Source of the DNA: an uncultured Clostridia bacterium
GTDB taxonomy: Bacteria > Bacillota > Clostridia > Christensenellales > UBA1242
Direction: 5' to 3'
Assembly (NCBI GenBank): GCA_944332315.1
Contig: CALVJT010000013.1
Coordinates: 1-32,734, forward strand
DNA length: 32,734 nt
Shown here: positions 15,068 to 21,270 of the stretch, piece by piece
Position numbering within the stretch: the first letter of the stretch is position 1
Layout of the letters: every line of letters begins with the position of its first letter
Program-made: the position numbers and the translations under genes
The notes under the pieces: model-generated
What the model saw: the letters and a program-made list of their open reading frames with translations, nothing else
The model's database searches: none
Told to the model about the DNA's origin: nothing

Positions 15068-15196
15068 CTATTTATTTGCAAGATTTTTGGATGACTTAGT
15101 AGAACTGCTACTTCTAGAATTTGTTCTAGCGCCACAAGAATTGCTTTTTGAGCTTGTTCTTGCATTTGTACTAGCAGACTTGCTTGCTTTAGCCAT
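15068..15196 (-). CDS. Small basic Ser-rich protein (42 aa), unrecognised
   Basis: Forty-two codons from ATG 15196, with a perfect AGGAGGT site 4 nt upstream and a strong terminator right after, so this is a convincing gene despite its size. The product begins MAKASKSASTNARTSSKSNS, has one CG pair in the middle, and is made almost only of Ser, Lys, Ala, Asn, Thr and Arg. It is strongly basic, with no hydrophobic core and no membrane segment, so it is probably disordered and could bind nucleic acid or a spore or cell-wall polymer. I do not recognise a family. No clear promoter was found upstream. Confidence 0.75.
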   Translation of the reverse strand: MAKASKSASTNARTSSKSNSCGARTNSRSSSSTKSSKNLANK

Positions 15197-15257
15197 TTCT
15201 ACCTCCTGTTGCAATTAATATTGCAAATTTTTAAGTTTAACTGATGTCAAACTATTT

Positions 15258-15304
15258 GAGAAAGTAGTACAACATTTATATATAAATGAGTTATCAACTT
15301 TCTC
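15258..15304. repeat. Nested inverted repeat
   Basis: Arms GAGAAAGT (15258-15265) and ACTTTCTC (15297-15304) enclose a second, perfect palindrome CATTTATATATAAATG (15273-15288). It lies 51-97 nt upstream of the small Ser-rich gene, so it might be a regulatory site, or another decayed repeat. No T tract supports a terminator. Confidence 0.5.
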
Positions 15305-15407
15305 ATATATATTGTGTGCCGATTTACTAAATACATACTAAAATACTATTGGTAAAAATTAGTATTACTAATAAAATTATTTAAACACTCTATAAAGCAA
15401 TAGAGAT

Positions 15408-15505
15408 ACTTATAGCAACAAATATTGCAAACATTAATTAGGCTATATTCTATTATTTAGGTTCTAACTATCACTTATAAAAATTACTTCCAACATATAT
15501 ATTTA
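15408..15505. repeat. Decayed copy D of the palindrome-ended repeat
   Basis: The segment TTTAGGTTCTAACTATCACT, followed by TTACTTCCAACAT, aligns with the right half of copy B. ACAAATATTG aligns with its left half. Both ends have lost the inverted TTCTAT/ATAGAA sequence. The rest of 15305-15660 shows no supported gene; a 39-codon minus frame (15472-15590) has no ribosome site. Confidence 0.45.
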
Positions 15506-15664
15506 TAAAGCCCAGTAATGTTTTATTGTTTAGATGAAGTTTTAGTTCCTTTTCCACTATTGTATCAACAAAAAGCAAATTTGTCCACATAAAAACGGTT
15601 TTCAGTACCTAGGCTTTCATTGTTACCTTAAAAGCAACGGCATAATTATTGAAAAAGTTAGTAA

Positions 15665-15705
15665 TTAAAAAAAAGACATATAAAATAAACTTTTATATAT
15701 CTTTT
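15665..15705 (-). terminator. Probable terminator of the yloU-fakA operon
   Basis: Stem AAAAGACATATAAAA / TTTTATATATCTTTT (one G-T type mismatch) with a 5-nt loop. On the minus strand it is followed by eight T. It lies about 160 nt past the fakA stop, with repeat copy C in between. Confidence 0.65.
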
Positions 15706-15774
15706 CCACGACAAAAAGACCATCATATGTGGCCTTACTGTACCTTATAACATCCATTATTAATTTTTTTATTT

Positions 15775-15861
15775 AATTCCATAATCCATTTGGGGTATTG
15801 ATGTATGATTTATATTTATCTATCATTTGTGATAATTGACCCCAAAATTTTGCATAGAATT
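15775..15861. repeat. Palindrome-ended intergenic repeat, copy C
   Basis: An 87-nt element bounded by AATTCCAT and ATAGAATT with inner stem TTTGGGG/CCCCAAA. It matches copy A at TTGGGGTATTG and TTTTGCATAGAAT, and copy B at TTATCTATCATTT. It ends 2 nt from the fakA stop codon and has the opposite orientation to that gene, whereas copy A lies in the same orientation as sigF. Confidence 0.8.
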
Positions 15862-15863
15862 CT

Positions 15864-17498
15864 TTATTCTACTGAAACTATATAGTAGTAAACTGGCTGT
15901 CCGCCATATATAGCTGTAACTTCACAATTTTCAAACTTATTAGCCAATTTTTCTTGCATTTGCATTGCCTGTGATTCCTCTACCCCTGCACCGTAGAATA
16001 ATGTTATATTAACTGAATCATCATTAACTAAATTTTGTAGTAAATCCTCTAAAGTTTGCTCAATTGAATCGCTTTTTGCTCGTATATGTGACTCATCTAA
16101 ACCTATTATTTCGCCTTCTTTAATATCAAAACCATCTACATTAGTTGTTCTTACTGCGTTTGTCAAAGAGCCACTACGCACAGATTTACAACTTTCGTTC
16201 ATAGCTTTAATATTTTCGTCTTTATCGACATCTGCATTAAATGCCAAAATAGCTGATATCCCCTGCGGAACAGTTGTTGTTGGTATTACATAAATGTGTT
16301 TTTGCGTTAATGCTTTAGCTTGTTCTGCTGCTAAAATTATATTTTTGTTGTTAGGGAAAACAAATACATTTTTCGATGGCACTATATCCACTGCCTTTGC
16401 TATATCATCGGCACTAGGATTCATTGTTTGTCCGCCCTCGATAATATAGTCAACACCTAAATCTTTGAAAACAGCACTCAAACCATCTCCTGCACATACC
16501 GATACCATACCATAAGGCTTTTCGTTTTTACTTTCGGCTAGTTTACGCAACTCGCGGTTTTGTTCACGCATATTTTCAATTTTAAGGCCATACAGTTCGC
16601 CCAATTCTAGCCCATACTGTAGTGCCTTATTTGGTTCGTTGGTATGAACGTGTATCCTTACTAACGATAAATCTCCTGCACAGTTTACGGAATCTCCTAT
16701 AGACATCAATTTTTCGCACAATTTATCTATATCAGATTCTGTAGTTTTTTTGTACATATGAATTATCATAAATTCGGTACAATACCCGTATTCGATATCC
16801 GCAAGCGCCTCAAGGTTTACATGGAACTCTTGCGGGGTATTTACATTTTCGGTAGTATCGTTCATTTCGAACTCAAAAGATTCATCATTGATAATAACTT
16901 TATAAAAACCTTGAAAGATGACCATCAATGCCCTACCGCCAGCGTCAATTACCCCTGCTTTGGCTAGAACTGGCAACATTTCTGGTGTCTTTTGCAAAAT
17001 TTCCTCGCCTTTATCAATTACATATTTCATAAAGTCTTCAAAATCAGACATCTTTTTACAAGCAGTCCCTGCCTCTTCTGCCATTGTTCTGATGACTGTT
17101 AAAATTGTACCTTCTTTAGGCTTTGTTACAGCCTGATATGCAACTGCGGCCCCCTCTTTTAATGCCTTTGCAAATTGCTTTGTTGTAATTTCTGTACAAG
17201 TTTTTGTAACCTGAGATATGCCTTTAAGAATTTGCGATAGTATTACACCGCTATTGCCCCTTGCCCCGCGCAAAGAACCTTTTGCAAGTGCATCGCTTAG
17301 CTCCTCAAGGTCATTAGATGTACAGTTGTTTATCTCGTTAATTGCAGATTTTAGTGTTAAATAGGTATTTGTACCTGTATCTCCATCTGGAACTGGGAAA
17401 ACGTTGAGAGAGTCGACATATTTTTTATTTTTCTCCAAATTGCTACAACCCGCAAAAAGCATTTTTCTAAAGGTTGCACCATTGATAGTTTTAGTCAT
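15864..17498 (-). CDS. fakA: FakA/YloV-family fatty acid kinase (DhaL + DegV-like)
   Basis: A 544-residue protein with an N-terminal DhaL (dihydroxyacetone-kinase-like) ATP domain. NVFPVPDGDTGTN (32-44) carries the Mg-binding aspartates and GSLRGARGNSGVILSQ follows near 75-90. A linker and a C-terminal FakB-interacting region come next. The family is known as YloV in B. subtilis and FakA in Staphylococcus, where it phosphorylates FakB-bound fatty acids for incorporation into phospholipid. No fakB/degV gene is in the window, so the kinase role is from the family. GGAGGATTTA precedes the ATG. It follows the Asp23-family gene by 48 nt in the conserved yloU-yloV pair. Usual length about 550. Confidence 0.92.
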   Translation of the reverse strand: MTKTINGATFRKMLFAGCSNLEKNKKYVDSLNVFPVPDGDTGTNTYLTLKSAINEINNCTSNDLEELSDALAKGSLRGARGNSGVILSQILKGISQVTKTCTEITTKQFAKALKEGAAVAYQAVTKPKEGTILTVIRTMAEEAGTACKKMSDFEDFMKYVIDKGEEILQKTPEMLPVLAKAGVIDAGGRALMVIFQGFYKVIINDESFEFEMNDTTENVNTPQEFHVNLEALADIEYGYCTEFMIIHMYKKTTESDIDKLCEKLMSIGDSVNCAGDLSLVRIHVHTNEPNKALQYGLELGELYGLKIENMREQNRELRKLAESKNEKPYGMVSVCAGDGLSAVFKDLGVDYIIEGGQTMNPSADDIAKAVDIVPSKNVFVFPNNKNIILAAEQAKALTQKHIYVIPTTTVPQGISAILAFNADVDKDENIKAMNESCKSVRSGSLTNAVRTTNVDGFDIKEGEIIGLDESHIRAKSDSIEQTLEDLLQNLVNDDSVNITLFYGAGVEESQAMQMQEKLANKFENCEVTAIYGGQPVYYYIVSVE

Positions 17499-17546
17499 TA
17501 AATCCTCCGAAAGCCTGCTTTAGCAAGCAAAAGAAGGCATACAAAG

Positions 17547-17897
17547 TTATACTTTGACGCCCATTATATTTACATTGATAGATTCTACAATCATACCTGT
17601 AAAATCCTCTACATTATATTTAACTGATTTTTTCAAACTGTCGGCAACAGCATTAATCGAAACGCCATACTTCATTATGACATTTAGTTCTAGAGTGATT
17701 TTATTTTCGTGTGTAGTAACCTTGACGCCTTTTTTGTAGTTCCTTTTCTTAAAAAGTTCTGCCAAATTATCAGAAAGGCGTCGTGGAACCAAATCCACCA
17801 CTCCATAGCATTCTAGTGCAAAGTAGCCTGCCACATTGGCAATAGCCTCGTCACTAATAGAAATTTTTCCATAATTATTAGATGTATGTACTGCCAT
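17547..17897 (-). CDS. yloU: Asp23/Gls24 family protein (YloU-like)
   Basis: A 116-residue soluble alpha/beta protein of the Asp23/Gls24 envelope-stress family, with the typical start GKISISDEAIANVAGYFALECYGVV and the later VESINVNI segment. The biochemical role is not settled; relatives associate with the cell envelope. GAGGAG lies before the ATG. It is first in a two-gene operon with fakA behind the promoter at 17935-17963, and divergent from rpmB, the same neighbourhood as in B. subtilis. Confidence 0.9.
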   Translation of the reverse strand: MAVHTSNNYGKISISDEAIANVAGYFALECYGVVDLVPRRLSDNLAELFKKRNYKKGVKVTTHENKITLELNVIMKYGVSINAVADSLKKSVKYNVEDFTGMIVESINVNIMGVKV

Positions 17898-17934
17898 TGC
17901 AATCTCCTCATCTTATGCTGTAATCGACATTGTT

Positions 17935-17963
17935 ATTTTACTACATTTTATAAAAAAAATCAA
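17935..17963 (-). promoter_or_regulatory. Sigma-A promoter of yloU-fakA
   Basis: On the minus strand TTGATT (17958-17963), 17 nt, TAAAAT (17935-17940), about 31 nt of leader to the ATG. Confidence 0.8.
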
Positions 17964-18003
17964 CTATATTATTAAAAAAATAAAAAGAGATTTACAAAAA
18001 TAC

Positions 18004-18032
18004 TTGATTTTTTTTGTAATTTAGTGTATTAT
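18004..18032 (+). promoter_or_regulatory. Sigma-A promoter of rpmB
   Basis: TTGATT (18004-18009), 17 nt, TATTAT (18027-18032). It gives a leader of about 95 nt before rpmB, which contains a small palindrome ATTAGTTAAGCTAAT near 18067-18081 and CAAGT/ACTTG at 18036-18054. The leader may be structured, but I recognise no known RNA class in it. Confidence 0.75.
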
Positions 18033-18133
18033 ATACAAGTATCGAAACACTTGTTTAGAATATTATATTAGTTAAGCTAATATTTTATACAAATGTTTAT
18101 GGAATATTCCAAATTTATATTCGGAGGTTAATT

Positions 18134-18325
18134 ATGCCAAAAGTTTGTAGTATATGTGGTAAAGGTAAACTAAAGGGCAAACAAATTTCACATTCACACT
18201 CTCATGTAAGTGGCAGAACCAATAAAGCATTTAAGCCTAATTTACAAAAGGTGAGATTGGAAGACGAAAATGGCACTGTTAGAACAGACTATGTTTGCAC
18301 TAAATGCTTAAAAAAAGTTAACTAA
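18134..18325 (+). CDS. rpmB: 50S ribosomal protein L28 (zinc-ribbon form)
   Basis: A 63-residue ribosomal protein of the large subunit. Two CxxC pairs, CSIC (5-8) and CTKC (55-58), make it the zinc-binding C+ form, while [20 protein letters not shown] is the typical core. GGAGGT lies 5-6 nt before the ATG. It has its own promoter and a terminator starting directly after the stop, so it is monocistronic. The adjacent yloU and spoVM are its usual Firmicutes neighbours. Confidence 0.97.
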   Translation: MPKVCSICGKGKLKGKQISHSHSHVSGRTNKAFKPNLQKVRLEDENGTVRTDYVCTKCLKKVN

Positions 18326-18327
18326 TT

Positions 18328-18352
18328 GCACAGGTATAGCCTGTGCTTTTTT
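18328..18352 (+). terminator. Terminator of rpmB
   Basis: Stem GCACAGG / CCTGTGC with a 5-nt loop and six T, 2 nt past the stop codon. Confidence 0.95.
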
Positions 18353-18396
18353 GTTCCACAAACAAATTGCCTTTCAATGCAAGCTTAGCCACAAAA

Positions 18397-18426
18397 TTGA
18401 CAATTAACCCGAAAGCCACATATAAT
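18397..18426 (+). promoter_or_regulatory. Promoter of spoVM (sigma-E-like or sigma-A)
   Basis: CATATAAT (18419-18426) resembles the sigma E -10 box, and GACAATT lies 14 nt before it, a fair fit to the sigma E -35. The same bases also read as TTGACA (18397-18402), 18 nt, TATAAT, a vegetative promoter. spoVM is sigma-E dependent in B. subtilis, so the first reading is favoured from function. Confidence 0.6.
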
Positions 18427-18443
18427 GTTTTAGAGGTTATAAT

Positions 18444-18530
18444 ATGAAAATTTACTGCATAAAAGCTCCCAAATTTTTGAGAGGCATTCTAAAACTTTTA
18501 TTTAGACCTAAAAAACAAGAGGATAATTAA
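18444..18530 (+). CDS. spoVM: SpoVM, coat-morphogenesis peptide
   Basis: A 28-residue peptide starting MKIYCIKAPKFLRGIL. B. subtilis SpoVM (26 residues) begins MKFYTIKLPKFLGGIV; the match includes Lys2, Tyr4, Ile6, Lys7, Pro9, Lys10, Phe11, Leu12, Gly14 and Ile15. Pro9 is the residue that allows the amphipathic helix to recognise the convex forespore membrane, where SpoVM anchors SpoIVA and the coat basement layer. The C-terminus (RPKKQEDN) is more basic and longer. GAGGT precedes the ATG, a terminator starts 1 nt after the stop, and the position between rpmB and rpe/rsgA copies the B. subtilis order. Confidence 0.93.
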   Translation: MKIYCIKAPKFLRGILKLLFRPKKQEDN

Positions 18531-18531
18531 A

Positions 18532-18560
18532 AAGGACTTACTTATAAAAGTCCTTATTTT
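18532..18560 (+). terminator. Terminator of spoVM
   Basis: Stem AAGGACTT / AAGTCCTT with an 8-nt loop, then ATTTTAT. The 18561-18698 interval after it holds only a short direct repeat (ATGAATATAC twice) and no gene. Confidence 0.85.
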
Positions 18561-18698
18561 ATATGAATATACTATTATGAATATACCCATTTTGAAAGTT
18601 GTGTATGCAAAAACATGAAATGTTTACTCATCCCTCATACATAATAAAATACATAAATTTTCTAAAAAACAAAAAGAGAGATTGCGTTAAAATAAAAA

Positions 18699-19358
18699 CT
18701 AATCTATACTAATTTTTAATGTTTGTATTGCTTTATCCTTTTGGTAAGCCCTTGCTACATAACTGCCAGAAACCAAAATATCAGCACCAGCTTTTACGCA
18801 GTTCTGCGCATTATCGCCATTTATTCCGCCATCAACTTCGATTAAATAGGTATAAGCTTTTTGTTGCCTAACCGCATTAAGCGTTGATATTTTTTTTATG
18901 GCAGAATCATTGAATTCTTGCCCGCCTGACCCCGCTTTTACACTCATAATAAGCACAAGGTCCACCAAAGGTAGTACATCCAAAATGTTTTGGATATCCG
19001 TATATAGATCTACGGCAACTCCAGCTTTACAGTACTGTTTAACAGTTAGGATAGCGTTTTTTAGTTCACTAGAGTTTGCAAAGCACTCGCAATGAAATGT
19101 AAAAAAGTGTGCCACATTTTTGAGCACTTCAACATATTTTATTGGGTCCTGCACCATTAAATGCACATCAAGCGGTAGCGGTATTTGGTGCGCTATATCC
19201 TTTAGCATAGCAGGGGTATAAGTTTTATTTTCAACAAAAACCCCATCCATTATATCGCAGTGGACATAGTCAACCCCAAGCGCTTTTAGGTGTTCAAACT
19301 CTGTTGGGATGTTTTGAAAATCAAACGGCAATGTTGAAATTGATACTTTATTTACCAT
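18699..19358 (-). CDS. rpe: Ribulose-phosphate 3-epimerase, divergent
   Basis: A 219-residue TIM-barrel enzyme interconverting ribulose 5-phosphate and xylulose 5-phosphate. Metal and catalytic positions are kept: His33 and Asp35 in VHCDIMDG, His66 in DVHLMV and Asp176 in EVDGGI. Two usually strict motifs differ: the N-terminal PSILSAD is replaced by VSISTLPFD, and the phosphate loop NPGFGGQ reads KAGSGGQ. Substrate preference could therefore have shifted. The ATG at 19358 is chosen because GAGGAG precedes it; it overlaps the end of rsgA by 11 nt. A longer frame upstream has no ribosome site. Last gene of the eight-gene operon. Confidence 0.88.
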   Translation of the reverse strand: MVNKVSISTLPFDFQNIPTEFEHLKALGVDYVHCDIMDGVFVENKTYTPAMLKDIAHQIPLPLDVHLMVQDPIKYVEVLKNVAHFFTFHCECFANSSELKNAILTVKQYCKAGVAVDLYTDIQNILDVLPLVDLVLIMSVKAGSGGQEFNDSAIKKISTLNAVRQQKAYTYLIEVDGGINGDNAQNCVKAGADILVSGSYVARAYQKDKAIQTLKISID

Positions 19359-20235
19359 AAAAACTCCTCTTTTTTTGTATGGCATTTTTTAGCCTTATGT
19401 ATCTATCATACCTTTCTACAGGAATTTTGCCTTTTTGCACAGCAGTTATTACTTGGCAACCCTCATTGTTAGGCAGATGTGTGCAATCGGAATACTGACA
19501 TTTTACTGCGCACTCTCGAATTTCGGGATAATAATGAGATAGTTGTTCGGGCTCTAAATTTTCTAAATCTAGCATTTTGAAGCCTGGAGTGTCGGCAATT
19601 AGTGCGCCATAACTGGTTAAATATAGTTGACTATTTTTTGTAGTGTTTTTGCCTCTTTCGCGCTTTTTGCCGACTTTTAGTGCTACAGAATTGGTTTTAA
19701 TTTGTAGCCCTAGAGCATTCAAAAGCGAGGACTTTCCTACAGCAGATTGCCCTATTAATACAGAGACTTTGCTTTTGGTTAGTTGGATAAATTTATCTAA
19801 CCCATCCCCATTTAATGCACTTAGAACAATGATATCTTTGACACAGTTTTTGTACTGGCTTTTTACGATATCAATAAAATTATCCTCCACAATATCCTGC
19901 TTACTAATTACAATATAGGGGGCAATATTTTCGATACCCAAATTGACAAGTATTTTATCTAGCACATAAAAATCTGGCTTTGGAACTTCGCTTACTAAAA
20001 CAAAAGCGTTATCTACATTAGAAATAGTTGGCCTATCTATATGGTTTTTTCTGGGCAAAATTTTGCCAATTAGGTTATTGTTTAGTGATGCATCAAATTC
20101 GTATTCTACATAATCTCCCGCGCACAGCCCCTGCAGTTTTAGCATTTTGGGGCAAAGCGCCGAAACAGGTTTACCATCTACCAATATTAAAGCATCGGCT
20201 CCTACAACTCTTAAAACTTGCCCTACACTACTCAT
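19348..20235 (-). CDS. rsgA: RsgA, ribosome small-subunit GTPase
   Basis: A 295-residue GTPase that checks late 30S assembly. It has an N-terminal OB fold (about 1-65), then the circularly permuted GTPase order: G4 SKQD (111-114), G1 GQSAVGKSS (162-170) and G3 DTPG (215-218). A C-terminal zinc finger (Cys-x4-Cys-x4-Cys-x-His, later Cys, about 239-255) follows. Known as CpgA/YloQ in B. subtilis. Its start overlaps the rlmN stop by 8 nt. In B. subtilis prpC and prkC lie upstream of it; they are absent here. Confidence 0.96.
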   Translation of the reverse strand: MSSVGQVLRVVGADALILVDGKPVSALCPKMLKLQGLCAGDYVEYEFDASLNNNLIGKILPRKNHIDRPTISNVDNAFVLVSEVPKPDFYVLDKILVNLGIENIAPYIVISKQDIVEDNFIDIVKSQYKNCVKDIIVLSALNGDGLDKFIQLTKSKVSVLIGQSAVGKSSLLNALGLQIKTNSVALKVGKKRERGKNTTKNSQLYLTSYGALIADTPGFKMLDLENLEPEQLSHYYPEIRECAVKCQYSDCTHLPNNEGCQVITAVQKGKIPVERYDRYIRLKNAIQKKRSFYGK

Positions 20236-21262
20236 CTAAATCTCCTTGCAAAACTTTCCTTCTCAACTGCCCACAAGCGCCCTCTATATCACTTCCAAGC
20301 GAATTACGTATGGTGACGGAACAGCCTAAATCTTTTAATTTCTTTTCGAAAGCGTAGATGTTTTTAGAAGTTTTTAAGTCCCTTTCCTTAACATAATTTA
20401 GAGGTATAAGATTTATATGGCACATTAAATTTTGTGTTAAATTTCTTAAACTCAAGGCATCCTCCACGCTATCATTTACTCCATCTATTAAAGTATATTC
20501 AAAAATGACCCTTCTACCACTTTTTTGCGCATAGTATTGAACGCTTTTTATCAATCTATCTAAATCGAACAATTTAGCTACTGGCATAATTTGTTCTCTG
20601 TTTGCTTGATTTGCTGAATGTAAAGATATCGTCAATATTATACCCGGAAAATCATCTGCCAATTTTTCTATTTTATCAGCTAGCCCACATGTAGATAGAG
20701 AGATATTGCGTTTTGAAAAATTAAAACCATCTTTAGATGTTATCAACTGCAAAAACTTGAGGACATTTTCGTAGTTATCCAATGGCTCGCCACTGCCCAT
20801 TAAAACTATGTTTGTGATTTTTCTATTTTCAATATTGCCTTGCAAATACTTATTTACAGCAACAACTTGTCCTAAAATTTCGCCAGCAGATAAATTCCTA
20901 GATAAGCCATCTAGTGTGGAAGCGCAAAACTTACAACCCATTCGACACCCCACTTGCGTTGATACGCAAAGTGTGTACCCATATTTGTGGTTCATAACAA
21001 TGCCTTCTATGATATTGTTATCGACCAGTTTATATAAAAACTTAACTGCATCTTTGCCTTCATAGGCACGATGAATTTTTATAGGTTGCCAAATATAATC
21101 TTGCAACTTTTCTTTTAGCAATTTAGGCAAAGTAGTATTTTCGGCTGTATCTTGACCCAACAAAAGGCTGTTTAGCAGTTGCTTTGCGCGATACTTAGGC
21201 TCATTTAATGATTGCATCAACTCCTGCAATTCTTGCAGGCTATAATCAAGCAATATGTTCAC
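20228..21262 (-). CDS. rlmN: RlmN, dual-specificity 23S rRNA/tRNA A2 methyltransferase
   Basis: A 344-residue radical SAM enzyme making 2-methyladenosine at 23S rRNA position 2503 and in some tRNAs. The iron-sulfur cluster motif CRMGCKFC has Cys106, 110 and 113. The C-terminal catalytic cysteine lies in GACGQLRR (Cys330). The N-terminal helical domain (about 1-65) binds RNA. GGAGGAA precedes the ATG. It begins 8 nt after priA within the operon. Length is normal (about 350). Confidence 0.97.
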   Translation of the reverse strand: MNILLDYSLQELQELMQSLNEPKYRAKQLLNSLLLGQDTAENTTLPKLLKEKLQDYIWQPIKIHRAYEGKDAVKFLYKLVDNNIIEGIVMNHKYGYTLCVSTQVGCRMGCKFCASTLDGLSRNLSAGEILGQVVAVNKYLQGNIENRKITNIVLMGSGEPLDNYENVLKFLQLITSKDGFNFSKRNISLSTCGLADKIEKLADDFPGIILTISLHSANQANREQIMPVAKLFDLDRLIKSVQYYAQKSGRRVIFEYTLIDGVNDSVEDALSLRNLTQNLMCHINLIPLNYVKERDLKTSKNIYAFEKKLKDLGCSVTIRNSLGSDIEGACGQLRRKVLQGDLDE

Positions 21263-21270
21263 ATTTCCTC

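Noticed and set aside
15036..15218. Plus-strand 60-codon frame
   Set aside because: Antisense of the small Ser-rich gene, which has the ribosome site and terminator.
15472..15590. 39-codon minus-strand frame overlapping decayed repeat D
   Set aside because: No Shine-Dalgarno site and its end runs through a degenerate repeat; cannot be supported as a gene.
18039..18133. Riboswitch or L28 autoregulatory leader before rpmB
   Set aside because: Only small palindromes are present; no known riboswitch core or T-box is recognisable and there is no internal terminator.
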